Below are positions 42,958-53,796 of a DNA stretch of 64,000 nt, piece by piece; positions within the stretch are counted from its first letter, which is position 1; each line of letters starts with the position of its first letter. The translations under genes and the position numbers were made by a program. The DNA comes from Cryoendolithus antarcticus (taxonomy: Eukaryota; Ascomycota; Dothideomycetes; Cladosporiales; Cladosporiaceae): positions 248,001 through 312,000 of the forward strand of contig NAJO01000001.1 of assembly GCA_002077065.1 (NCBI GenBank), written 5' to 3'. The notes beneath the pieces were generated by a model. That model did no database searches. It saw only the letters and a program-made list of their open reading frames with translations, and was not told the origin of the DNA.

Positions 42958-45944
42958 ATGCCCCTCCCCTCCATCACTCTTACGAACCCGCAAAACCTCG
43001 ACTCCGCGCCCTCGCTCGTCTTAAGTCCGAATAGCCCCGCGAAAAGCCCTACGAAGTTGGCCAGGACGTCGATCAGGAACACCGCAAGCTTTGAGCTAAA
43101 TCGCACGGGCACGTGGGACAGACGTGCGGATGTGAAAGCTACCGACAGAGTCCGGAGTGCGGAGCGTAAAGGCATGGAGGGAGGGGATATGAGTGGTAGG
43201 TACGCTTATTTGGTCGCTCGAGTGGTCATGGTAGGGGGGAAGGCTGACCGAGTATGAGGGCAGACGGACGGGGAAGTACGGGTACGAGGCAAGGGGTGGT
43301 AGAGACTGGCGCAAAGCCTAGAATCAGCAGCCCGAGGAGACCAAGTCCTGCCAGACATGACGGGACTACCGAGAAGGAGGAGGCAAGTGTTGATCCGTTA
43401 TCGCAAGTAAGCGGCGCAGCGTAATCGATGCCAAGCAGGCACATCAGCTGACTGCGAACAAAGCAAATTCTCGAGCGAACGCATGGCGCGCCACCGGCAC
43501 CTTCAATCGCACCTTCGATGACCTCGGACGGCGCATCAATCACGGATGACGGGCGCAGTCAATCTTTCATCTCGAGCGCACAGCCTTCGCAGGAACGGCG
43601 AGACACTGGATCACTCGCGGCAAGAGACCTGAAGAAAGGCGTTAAGGCTGTGTCTTTTCTCAGTCGCCTCATTGGTGCCAAGAAGAAGGACGCAATCGCT
43701 GAGGAGGTCATTCCGAGCGATGCGGCGTCGCAGATCGGTAGTATCCGCCCTGAGGGTGCGATGGCAAGCGTCTTCGCCCAGTCGACCGACAGTCTGAGCT
43801 ACAGCACACGACAGCCGCAGATGCCCGCGTACATCAAGATGCGCGCGAGGAACAAGCCGAAACCAGAGTTCAACCGACTGTTCCTCGCGCAGGAGCTGAG
43901 CTGTAGTAGACAGAGGAAGCTCATACGCACTGACAGTAACAAGTTACGACGTAAGGGCCTAATGATGACTCCGCAAGACACTGTATGGGCTATGGAGTTC
44001 AGCAAGGACGGGAAGTACCTTGCAGCTGCTGGCGCTGACACTGTTATTCGAGTCTGGAAAGTACTGGCTAGCCCCGAAGATCGGCAGAAGCACGAGGCGC
44101 AAGAGGCGGAGGAGCCTTTGTCGGAGCGCAAACTGTGGGAGCACCTTAAGGCGCCAGTATTCGCTAGTAAGCCTATTCGAGAACTCGAAGGACACTCTGC
44201 CACGGTGTTCGACCTCAGCTGGAGCAAGAATAATTTTCTGCTTTCTTCGGCCATGGACAAGACTGTACGACTCTGGCACGTGTCACGGCAAGAGTGCCTA
44301 TGTACATTCAAGCACAACGACATCGTCCCTTCGGTAGCGTTCCACCCTCGCGATGATCGCTTCTTCCTGGCTGGCTCACTGGACTGCCGACTGCGGGTCT
44401 GGTCGATACCGGACAAAAGTGTAGCATTCTCGACTCAGGTACCCGATATGATCACCGCAGTCGCATTTACCCCGGACGGCAAGTCAGTCATGGCTGGTTG
44501 TCGCAATGGACTATGCATGTTCTACGAGACTGAGGGTCTGAAATATCAGACTCAGCTTCAGGTGCGGCCATCTCGAGGTACCACTCCGAGCGGCATGAAG
44601 ATTACTGGTATACAGGCTTCACCGGCCGCAAATGGTGACGTCAAGCTACTCATAACAAGCAATGACTCTCGATCTCGCCTATACAACATGCGCGACAAGT
44701 CACTAGAGCTTAAGTTCAAGGGCAATGTCAACGATTCTACTCAGATTCGGGCGCAGCTCAGTGACAATGGTCGCTACGTGGTCTGCGGCAGTGAAGACGG
44801 CAAAGCTTTCGTCTGGTCTACGGACCCGTCAGATGGCGAGACACGCGAGAAGCGACCGATGGAGTACTTTGAAGCGAATGAGCAGATGACGACCGCTGTC
44901 TGCATGGCTCCGACTAACACTCGGTGTCTTCTTGGCAAGAGCGAGGATCCGATCTACGACCTCTGTAATCCGCAGCCATTCACAATGCTCAACTCGGCAG
45001 GCGCAAATGGCAGTCAAGCCTCCTCGCGACCGGCGACAGCCACAGGCGACTCTTCGCCGATGCATGCTCACGACGACAGCGGCTTCGTGAAGCCAAAGGA
45101 GAGCGCTAGCTACTTGACTAAGGCCACCCACAAACAAGGCAACATTATTGCCACCGCAGACTTCACGGGCAAGATTCGCGTCTTTCGCCAGGACTGCGCA
45201 TGGCAGAAGCGCAAGCCTGAAGACTCCGACCGCGCTTCAATCTTTGGCAGCAGACGGAACGTCTCTGGCGCTCAGTCCAGCAAAGCCGCTTCCATCACTA
45301 CACGAGGCAGCGAAGTCAGCCTTGCTAATGCTGGCGCACGGAAATCCTCGTCTTCTCAGGTAGCATCCTCCGATCGAATCCTGAGCTGGCGGCAAGGCGT
45401 AGGTGACTCGTCTTCGGTCACGCGCGCAGCTAAATGTAGCAACAAGCGCACAAGTCGGAGCACATCGCCACGACGAAGTATGGGTCAGGACTCAGCCAGG
45501 AGCACGCCGAAATTAGCCATGACGTCCATCTCAACTTCCCAGCCGACGAGCGCTCCGAGTAACGCGCCGACGAGTCTCGATGTCGGTGAGCGTGCGGCAG
45601 CGGCAGTCAAGGCTGCTGCGCCGCAGCCCGCTTCGCCAAAGCAGGACAAGCCGCCTGACAATCCGCTACTGCTCGGCGCGGGTGCCAGAAGCGATCTGTT
45701 CTGGGACACGGCGCGCTGGAAAGCGCAGGTTGCGCGAGCAAAGAACGTACATTCGGAAGCTGATGTGCCGGAGGATCTTGTCGCTTCGAGGTCCAACAGC
45801 GTGAGTGGCAATGGCTTGCTGGCTGTTCGGCCACCACTGGACTCGAAGCCGAGTTTTGTCAGTCAGTTGAGCGATGAGCGGAGTAATGAGACGGGAGATG
45901 AGGATGAGGTGTATGAGGAGGCGGATGACGGTAGTGGGAGATGA
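42958..45944 (+). CDS. WD40-repeat protein (WDR44/Dgr2-like)
   Basis: Three exons are proposed: 42958..43199, 43253..43406 and 43464..45944, giving 958 residues. Junctions use donors GTACGC and GTAAGC and keep the frame (DMSG-S-MRADGRG; DPLSQ-QILERTHG). The N-terminal ~290 residues are disordered. WD repeats start near residue 300: DTVWAMEFSKDGKYLAAAGA, RELEGHSATVFDLSWSKNNF, ILSS-type DKTVRLWHV and SLDCRLRVWSI, continuing to about residue 680. The C-terminal part is Ser-rich and acidic. Layout and repeat spacing match fungal relatives of human WDR44 (a Rab11 effector) and yeast Dgr2. The start is uncertain: a neighbouring frame just upstream also looks coding. Confidence 0.82.
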
Positions 45945-46250
45945 GGCTGATCGCTGCGCTGTAGCTGAAGATAGTCTACGACAGTCACGATCGTGATCAC
46001 GCTAACGGAGTGTGGGACATCAATCCGTTGCTGTGGGATTACCTTATGAAGTAGTGTTTACAAGAGCTGAGCTCGCATAGACAACACCGATGCCTGGACG
46101 AATGAACGCTCTGCAAAAGACCTCGGCATTGCAGAGTGCCTGAACCTCTCCAATAGTGAAACGATCATTTATCAACTGACCTCACTCCATGTATCTCCCC
46201 TCTCGCAATTGAGCTTCCGACACCTCTAGTACCCACCTATCCTATCCAGA
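45945..46250. other. Intergenic, no gene seen
   Basis: 306 bp between the WD40 gene and the MAPEG gene, same strand. Nothing is recognised apart from presumed terminator and promoter. Confidence 0.5.
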
Positions 46251-46762
46251 ATGTCGTCGTTTCTGAACAACTCCGCCAATCTGGCCGGCACAGCCACGCC
46301 ACTGCTAAAGCCTTTGACCACGCTCGGCCTCTGGTCCATTGTCAGTAGATCCAATCGCGCAATCCCAACACTACCGACTAACAACACGACCAGGTAATGG
46401 AAGTATGGATGTACACCCTCCGCATCCCCGCCATGGAAAAGTACAACGTCAAGCCCGTTCCCACGCTCTCGGCCGCCACGCTCGAGAAGTCTCTCCCAGC
46501 GCACGTCCAGTGGCCAGCGCAGAATTACAATCACTTGCACGAGCAGCCGACGTACTTCATCGCTGCTATGCTTACCTTGACGTTGCTGGGCGTGAGGGAC
46601 CAGGCTACGGTGAACGCGGCGTGGGCGTATGTGGGTCTGCGAATGGCGCATAGCGTCGTGCATGGGTCGAAGAATGTGATTATGGTGAGATTCTCGCTGT
46701 TTGCGGCGAGCTCAGCGGTGTTGGCTGGGCTGATTGGACGGACGGCTTGGATCTTGTACTGA
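46251..46762 (+). CDS. MAPEG-family small membrane protein
   Basis: Two exons, 46251..46340 and 46394..46762 (53-bp intron, donor GTCAGT, acceptor ACCAG), giving 152 residues. Four hydrophobic segments are visible: TTLGLWSIVMEVWMYTL, YFIAAMLTLTLLGV, WAYVGLRMAHSVVH and FAASSAVLAGLIG. The segment VQWPAQNYNHLHEQPTYFIA matches the conserved MAPEG loop (the ExxxxNxxEQ-like region), and RMAHSVVH matches the helix that follows. MAPEG proteins include glutathione transferase-like and leukotriene-synthase-like enzymes of the ER membrane; this branch has no assigned reaction in fungi. The usual Arg of the RVxHxxxH helix is kept. Confidence 0.8.
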
Positions 46763-47163
46763 GGCGTGTCGCTGCGATTTGATGCGGTTTGGAAGGGGTG
46801 GGGGCCATGCGGGGGCAGTTTGCGGTACCTCTTGTCTCATACGTACAGTAGCTGCACTACTCGTTTCCAAGTTCATTACTTGCATCCTGCTTGGGTGCCG
46901 GGCGCAAGAGCATCCTCGACATCGTTGACGATAGGATCGTTCCATGTTGATAATGCGGGAAGCGTTATTCCTGCAGGCTGCCGCCAGGCGGTTGCATCAC
47001 TCCTTGGTCGCGCCCTGAAACGCCACAGGCTTCGCTACCTGCGTGTGCTGGCTGAGCGCGTGATTCGTATCAATGTCAACGGAGGCTTCATAGATCGCAG
47101 AAGTAGTCGGTGTAACTTCTCATACTGGCGCCTGCGCGCGACTAAGCGAACTCTGCACACATC
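46763..47163. other. Intergenic, no gene seen
   Basis: 401 bp between the MAPEG gene and the DUF4246 pseudogene. I see no feature beyond a presumed promoter. Confidence 0.5.
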
Positions 47164-48900
47164 ATGGCTGCTCTCAACCACGAGCAACAAGCCAAGCTCG
47201 AGGCACGGAACTACAAGCCATTCGACAACTCCGGCACAGTCCCTCTGAATGTTCCTGGAGCTGGTTGTACCGTTGAGGCGGAGCTCGACATCTCTGAACG
47301 CTTCAGGCATGGAGTCAACGATTTCCGACAAGATCGGTTGGTCGTCCGCGAAGTCGCGATGCTGGCCGTCATGGACGCGATCACAGACAAGGATTCCTGG
47401 ACTGACAAGGTCTTCGATGAGACCGTTGTTGCAAAGTGGCGTGTCGAAGCCATGGCGATGCCATTGATTTCTGAGCCGGCATGGGAGTGGTGTGTTCTTG
47501 AGCTGCGAGGTAAGGCTAAGCTGGCGAAGGAACGAGAATTCACTACCACACTGGAGACTGGATCCGCTTGTGCGAAAGCTGATGGTCTTGTCGACGAGCA
47601 TTGGAGAATAGAGCTAACAAGGAAGGCAAGCTCGTTACTTCATCTTCACCCTGAACACAAAGACTGGCATCCCGATTCCAACGAGCAGGTGTTGAATCTG
47701 GTCCATCCTTCACTGTTCCCACTCGTCTACGGGCGCACTGCGATTCTTCAACAAGGGCAAGTTGGACTCCGTGACTGTGTCGACTATGTCGGTCGAGGCA
47801 TCCCGGTTGAATAACGGTTATCAGAGCTTCCTGGAGACGGACGGAGGGCTCAGGATGGAGACACATTCTCACTCAAGTTTCAATGGCGGCCTGCAGAGGT
47901 AAGATTTTGCAACGGCTCCGACACTGAGGTGGAAATTACCTCCTACATCAATAATCTGCATCCAGTCGAGCACGATAGTCTGTATCGGACGATCGGCAAG
48001 ATCATCAGCAAAGCCATTCCAATGTGGAACGAAATTCTGGTCAAAGACTACAACAACCGATATCCGCTACGCATCACGGTGGAGGGCGCAGTCTTCGAGC
48101 CTCTGTCCTACCCGAACGAACTCGACGATCTCGTAGATGCGGATATATCGGATCCTACCGCTTTTGCTGCAGCCTTGAGGAGAGCCAGGGCGTACATGAA
48201 CCTCCCTGAGCAGCCACGCGACATCAACTCCGCACTGCACTTTGCATCAGATGGCGATGACGAGATGCCGGACTTTGAGTCAGACTTTGCTGGTGAGATA
48301 GATCGAGCGCTGAGGTGGAAACACAATCGGTTGCGGAAAATAGTACATCCAGAGCCAGGCACAGACTACACCTATGAACAGTGGAAGGAAGGCAAAGCAC
48401 CCCGACCTGACCCTCCGAAGCTTCATTATCTCGGAGGTGAGAAAGCAGGCTTCCATCACGAATATCAGACAGTGCGTCTTGAAGGGGACTTTCAAGAAAA
48501 AGGCCTACAGGTCATCATCAAGCTGGCTGGTATCGAGCTGACGCCGGAGAAGCCGGTGTTTGAGGGTGGCAATTGGCATCTTAAGGTATGGCACCAATTC
48601 CTTGCTCTTAGCCGCCCACGCGAGTCATCAAAGAAGCGGAACGCTCAGCGACTCTTTGTGAAGGTGAATGCTAAGACATACGACACCGCGACAGTGCAGA
48701 CGGAGCTAGGTCATCAGTGAGAGTGAGGACTGCCTTTTCGTGGGATTTTCCACGGCAGCACTAGCAGCGATTCGTTATCGCGGCGCGACGTACACTAACA
48801 GTGTTGACAATGAGGACCCCTCGAGTGGGCCGCTTGTTTTGTCATTCGCTTGCCGCCCTATTGCATACACTGACGCGACCATAGGGCATGATGAATGAGC
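47164..48900 (+). pseudogene. DUF4246 protein, broken by an in-frame stop and a decayed 3' end
   Basis: From the ATG at 47164 the frame encodes family blocks up to HPSLFPLVYGRTAIL and DCVDYVGRGIPVE, then hits a TAA at 47812-47814. The same frame continues without a gap: DTFSLKFQWRPAEV, then VEITSYINNLHPVEHDSLY and PVFEGGNWHLK, all DUF4246 hallmarks. The family normally continues WHxEGxxNE. Here a GTATGG donor follows WHLK, and the next matching piece (GMMNE) is 299 bp on, at 48885-48899, followed by another donor-like GTAAGC. The downstream third of the domain is not found. Family members are fungal proteins of unknown biochemistry. The CAA-to-TAA type of stop would fit a C-to-T change in CpA, the context of fungal RIP, but one site proves nothing. 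Confidence 0.75.
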
Positions 48901-49027
48901 GTAAGCGATGATATTGCCAATCATGACATGTGATGCTGACAAAGTACCGCTTGCAGAGATTTGGTGCTAAGAGCAACATCTGGAAGATGTCGACGGTCCT
49001 TCTCTGCCAACGCCGTGGACTGTTCTC

Positions 49028-49991
49028 CTATGTGAGAGCTGAAAGGCTCCTCATCCGAGCCCTACCAGTGACACGTGCCCCGCGCGATGGGAGGTCGCTC
49101 ATCTCGCCCAGATTCAGCACGCAGAGACTGTCGTTTGACATTGAGCCCTTCCAGTTGTCGTAAATCTGCTCGCAGTTGTCGGTCTTCATGCGGAACCACC
49201 AGGTCGGCGTTGCAATGTACACGAAGATTGTGCGGAGGCAGACTTGCCATTTTCCATCGTCAAACTCGTCGCGCCAGATGCGTTCAAAATCTACGCTGCT
49301 GTCCTCAAATGGGAAGACTAGCTTTTAGATGACTAGAGGAAACTCGTCGAAAATCGTGCGTAGGAGGTTGCCCGTGTCCTTCTGGCTGGCCCTGCGCCAT
49401 GCCTCTGGACCTCCAGAACCGGCGACGAGCGACTTCATGCCCTACACAACTCGATTAGCGATAGGCGATGTACTTTGTGGATGTAGTACGTACCTGGAGC
49501 AGGGTGTCGCAGGTCTTACGCTGCGCATTCCTCTTGTAGTCCATCACCCGCTTCTTGTATTCGGCGTAATTGAAATCGTCGACGCACGACCAGCCCTCCA
49601 GGATGTCGTCGATGAGCCCATCATCTAGGTGCTTGGAGAACATGAGCTGGCCGTAAATCACGCGCATCATCTCCGGAGCTAGATCACGTTTCATCTTCGG
49701 TTTCGATAGCTCATGAGCGGTGCCGAAGTGAATCACGTTCAGGCCATCACCGCTGCGCTTCAGGCGATTTGCATGCTCATAGTCGTAGGCCACAGTGCGC
49801 GCTCTCTCATAGTTCTCTTGGGTGGCGTCGAGCGCGGGATCGCCGTCGGTGGGGGATCTGTGGAATTGGAGGAAGGGATTCGCCGCCGGCCAGCTCAGTG
49901 GACCGAACCCTTGGGTAATCGCGAGCGAGCGGGCGGCAGTCTGGGTGTGCTCATACTGAGCAACAATACGCTCGATCTCGCGTGCGCTCAT
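49028..49991 (-). pseudogene. Uncharacterised gene with an internal stop (or a 204-residue short form)
   Basis: Exon 1 is 49991..49494 and exon 2 starts at 49441 (52-bp intron, donor GTACGT, acceptor TGTAG), joining CDTLLQ to GMKSLVAGSGG. The frame meets a TAA at 49325-49327 after FDEFPLVI, giving 204 residues. The same frame then continues for about 98 residues of protein-like sequence (FPFEDSSVDFERIWRDEFDD, VYIATPTWWFRMKTDN) to a TAG at 49028. No splice removes the stop. Either the gene was recently truncated or the downstream part is lost coding sequence. No family is recognised; the N-terminal part is helical and charged (MSAREIERIVAQYEHTQTAA). It is convergent with the broken DUF4246 gene, which suggests local decay. 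Confidence 0.6.
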
Positions 49992-50454
49992 GTTTACGAT
50001 GATTTGTGAGAATGCGTTCGTTGTTTGGAAGGAAGTCGCAAAGATAAAGAACGAGAATACAGGCGCCGATCTGTCAAGTCAGAGGACATCGTGTGGAGTT
50101 GTCTAGGAGGTAGTGCAGCGCCGTTAGTTGGGTCGGTAAAGCTTGTGAAACCACATGTAAGAGGCGCAGTGTAGAGCAGTGAAGAGCCAGGCCGTCACTT
50201 CGAAGTCAAACCGGCTTCACTTGAAAAGCGTTCTCTACCATTTGGACCATCACTGCGAAGCATTTGCAGACTCGGTGAGGTAGTGCGCGGTAACATTAGA
50301 TGAGCCAGTAGCGAAGTGCACTGATGAGCAAGTCAGCAAAGTCTCTCATCTTGTGTCCAATGCAGACGAGGCATTCATACACCCCATTCAATCCAAAAGC
50401 TTGAAATCATGCAAGGTCTATAGTGTATAGATTCAACCACTCTGCTTGACCTCT
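49992..50454. other. Intergenic, no gene seen
   Basis: 463 bp between two minus-strand genes. No open frame, repeat or RNA gene is supported. Confidence 0.5.
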
Positions 50455-51451
50455 CTAAGGCTTCTCTTCCAATCTTGCAACAGGCATAAGCACATACATC
50501 GCTATCCCAGCCAGGATCTTAATCCCAGCAGATATCCATAGCACGCTCGGCAGCCCTCCTCGGCTACGCATCAGCCATCCACTCACAATAGCGCCAACAA
50601 GCAAGAGCATCACAGCTGCAGCCCTGCGATCACGCTTCACATTGTTCAGCGCAAAAAGTCGGAAGTCGCCCATCAGATCGCAATATGTAGACGTCAAGAC
50701 GTTGACGGGTAGCTCGTTGTAGCCTAACAATCTCGAGCTTGCAATCTGCATCCCACTCTGAAAGGCCAACGGCGGGAGCAGACTAACGATCTGGATGTTA
50801 TGCAGAACGTCTCGCGGCTCTGGCGTGGTCCGGGAGGTGTTACCTGGGTTCTGAGGTATCAGATTCGGAGCTGTAGCGAGCGCAGCCGCAATCAGGATCA
50901 GTAGACCTTGACCCAAAAACAGTGTCGATAGCCAGAGTCGATTGCTGTAAGGACCGTCCGGGCTGATGTAGGCTGATATGCGGAACGTGAAGATTGCGCC
51001 GATCAGAAAGGTGGCGATTGAGATTAGGGTTGTAAGCCAGGCGTAGGGATTCGCTGGCAGACCGGCGGTGGAGAGGCCAAGGATGACGGTGTTCCCTTAC
51101 TGGTGGTCAGTATCGCGAGGCCGTACCTTCCAGCCAGATAATAATCTTACCCGTCTGCATGCCAACGAAGATGCCCCAGTTGCCGAAACTTGCCGCATCG
51201 ACGAGGCCCGTGACAAGACAACAAGCCAGTAAAGCATAGTCGCCTCCCGGCTTCTCGACAGGTCCCAAGATCCGTCGTCGAGAAAAGAAGCCGACTCTTC
51301 GCGCACTTGAAGTGGCTACGATTTTTCTTGAGTCGACTTCATCTTGAATTGCCGTTGATCGGTTGGCCCCTGGGCTCCCCGTCGCGGTGTTCTGCTCGGC
51401 CGTTGGTCCAGACGAGGTTGGCAGCGCGGGCGCCATCATGCCCGACGCCAT
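50455..51451 (-). CDS. DUF1275 (YoaK-type) membrane protein
   Basis: Two exons on the minus strand, 51451..51151 and 51095..50455 (55-bp intron, donor GTAAGA, acceptor AGTAAG), giving 313 residues. The N-terminal ~70 residues are disordered. Six hydrophobic segments follow, beginning YALLACCLVTGLVDAASFGN. The conserved WGIFVGMQTGNTVILG spans the splice and contains the family's MQTGN motif. Other family elements are ASSRLLGYNELPVNVLTSTY, DLMGDFRLFALNN and a last helix VLWISAGIKILAGIAMYVL. The reaction or substrate of this family is unknown; fungal genomes hold many copies. The upstream in-frame extension before 51451 looks non-coding. Confidence 0.88.
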
Positions 51452-52050
51452 TATATCCGTGTCTCGTATTCTGAGTTTGAAGATTGGACCTGTAGTGACT
51501 TCAATCGCGCGGATGCTACGCGCAATGGCTGTGGAATGAAGTGAGGTTGAGTGACTGCCGACTTTCCCGCAGCAGCCGCCGGAGAGGCAAAGAAAAGGGC
51601 GACAAAAGGAGATGATAGGCGCACTTACCTGCCGCGCCGGCAAGTGCTATCGAATGAAATTACTGATCAGATGGGGCCGAACACGTTGGATTGATTTGAG
51701 AGCGATGAAGCAATCATGATGAGAAATTGCGTGGAGACAAGGTAGGGAAGCCGGCAGAGATTAGAACGCGACAGATCGATTCCACTACGCGCGATGACCA
51801 TCTCGAATGCATAGCGTATGGCAATACATGTGCGTTGGGGGCGAGATCGAGAGGACACGCCAATGAACGGAATACAGATGTTCTTGTATCAGCGGAATGT
51901 CTTACTAGGTATAATCGGCTGCAAAGACTCATATACTGTGGTGCACACATGTGTGTTTATGCGTATCATCCAATCCCACACCCAGCAAGGCATGCAACAC
52001 TACGCTTCCTTATCATACAGATTCAGACGCAATGATCTTGACATTCCGCT
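51452..52050. other. Intergenic, no gene seen
   Basis: 599 bp with several short overlapping frames on both strands and no recognisable protein family. It holds the DUF1275 promoter and the uL15m terminator. Confidence 0.45.
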
Positions 52051-53053
52051 CTACCATATCCTGTTCTCACCCTTCGCAGCAACTCCCTTGCCCTTCGCTG
52101 AAGCTCTCCGTCGTCCAGGCGGCACGATGCCCGGGGTGTTGAAGAATAGCGAAGGCCCATGTCCTGCTTCCACCAAGTGCGACAAGTATCCTCGATGTGC
52201 CTCATCGCGGTAATACTCGAGATCCTTTCTGCTTGTCGGATCCGGCAGTCTGTACCTGTACTTTGTCCGATCCTCGCTGATCGTCTGCGCAACTGCCTCC
52301 GCACCCTCCATACCAGCCGGCGCCATCTGTATCCTGCTTTGCAGCGAGTGCATGTCGTCGGTCTCACCGCGTAGTATGCGGCCGATGGAGGGCTTGGTGT
52401 AGAAGCGTGTTGTGACAGTGCCACCAAGCTTCTCAATGGCTGCGATTGCGTCGGCGCTGGCTCGAGATACTACTATGTTGATTGGCGTCTTGAGCTCGTG
52501 CTTGCCTCGCGCGAGGAGCTTGATGCCGTCTTTGATGCCGTGTATGCATCGTGAGTCGTGCAGATGTCGTAGGGTGATCGGCTTCGATGGGTCGAGTCGG
52601 CCCTGATTGATCCAGTATTGTATGCGGTCGAGGTTCACCGGGCTCATCTCAACGGAGAAGCTATATGACTGTTAGTAATGATCGTCCGCGCTCATGGATG
52701 GCAACATACTTGTTCACAAAGCCCTTCTCCGGGTTGATAACCTCATCCTTCGTCTGACCACCGTTCATTCCCCAAGGTACCTTGCCATGTTGCTTCTGCC
52801 CATTCATACCCCTCCCGGACGTCTTCCCCTTTCCTGAGCTGGGGCCACGACCTCGCCGTATGCGATGGCCATATGCTGCTTTGACATCGGACAGGGAGGA
52901 GAGGATTGATGCCGCACGCTGCTGCTGATGGAGTGCAGGGTACAGGAAAGGCGCAATGGGCTGGTATGGCGGTACTGGCGCGACTCGCGCCGCTCTGCTG
53001 AGCAGCTGAAGACGGGGAGGCATACTACCATCGAGGCGGAAGATAGTAGGCAT
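52051..53053 (-). CDS. MRPL10: Mitochondrial large ribosomal subunit protein uL15m
   Basis: Two exons on the minus strand, 53053..52710 and 52660..52051 (49-bp intron, donor GTATGT, acceptor ATATAG), giving 317 residues. An Arg/Ala/Pro-rich targeting sequence is present; translation could start at 53053 or at the second ATG (53023, MPPRLQLLSRAARVAP). The uL15 core is clear: HRIRRGRGPSSGKGKTSGRG, WGMNGGQTK, SPVNLDRIQYWINQGRLDP and PINIVVSRASADAIAAIEKL. The C-terminal extension after about residue 240 is the usual mitochondrial addition. It is the fourth mitochondrial-translation gene in the window but is not clustered with the first three. Confidence 0.92.
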
Positions 53054-53796
53054 TCTTTGCTATGGTGGAGGCGTAGGTGTGAGGCTCTAAATACTGGCCT
53101 GAGGCAGCATCACCGACGCCGCACTCCATTTGCACCACCGAGTCCCGGCGTCGTTGTCGTATCATGGACACGATGCTATGGATCTCGCATGATGACCGCA
53201 CACCTGGAAGATCACTCTGTCGCTCGATGGAGCAAGTGTTGTCGCGGCTGGCGTTGATGCGGGTATCATGCTTCGACGAGGCGGCCATCTCCAGGTACAT
53301 GTGCACTCCACGGGACCGCGAGAAGCAGCCCGATGCCTGCGCTTGTGACACGAGGCTGAGCACCCGCTTCGTGGGCGAGATCTGCGTTCTCTGGCGTATA
53401 AGTACAGCACCCACCTGTCGCGCCTAGGCAGGTGTGCAACAAGCCAGATTCTCCAATCACCAGTACAACGAAGATGGCAATACTACGCATGCGAGCGCCT
53501 ACGTGCGGTCTTCCATCGTCTATCAGAGAGCTGTCAGGTAATGGATCTTATCTCATTTCTTCGCTGCAGGGCTGCACAGCGCGTGCCGCTACTGGGTGTA
53601 TGCCCGCGTCCTTAGCGACAGCCCATTCGCCACGCAGCTGCGCTTGTTCAGGACGGTGTTCTGGACCTCATTGCTTTCAGCCTCTCTAATTCTTCGAACT
53701 CCACTCGAGCGTCCTGGTACCCATACTTTGATGCTGTGGGTGCTTCCTACACTCTAACAGGCACGCGACCCTCTTTGATCCGCCACTACTAGTGCC
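53054..53796. other. Intergenic, no gene seen
   Basis: 743 bp between divergently oriented genes (uL15m minus, surface protein plus). Short frames at 53164-53490 lack any family features. Confidence 0.45.

Noticed and set aside
51667..52213. Cluster of short overlapping frames on both strands
   Set aside because: All are short, mutually overlapping and without recognisable domains; best read as intergenic.
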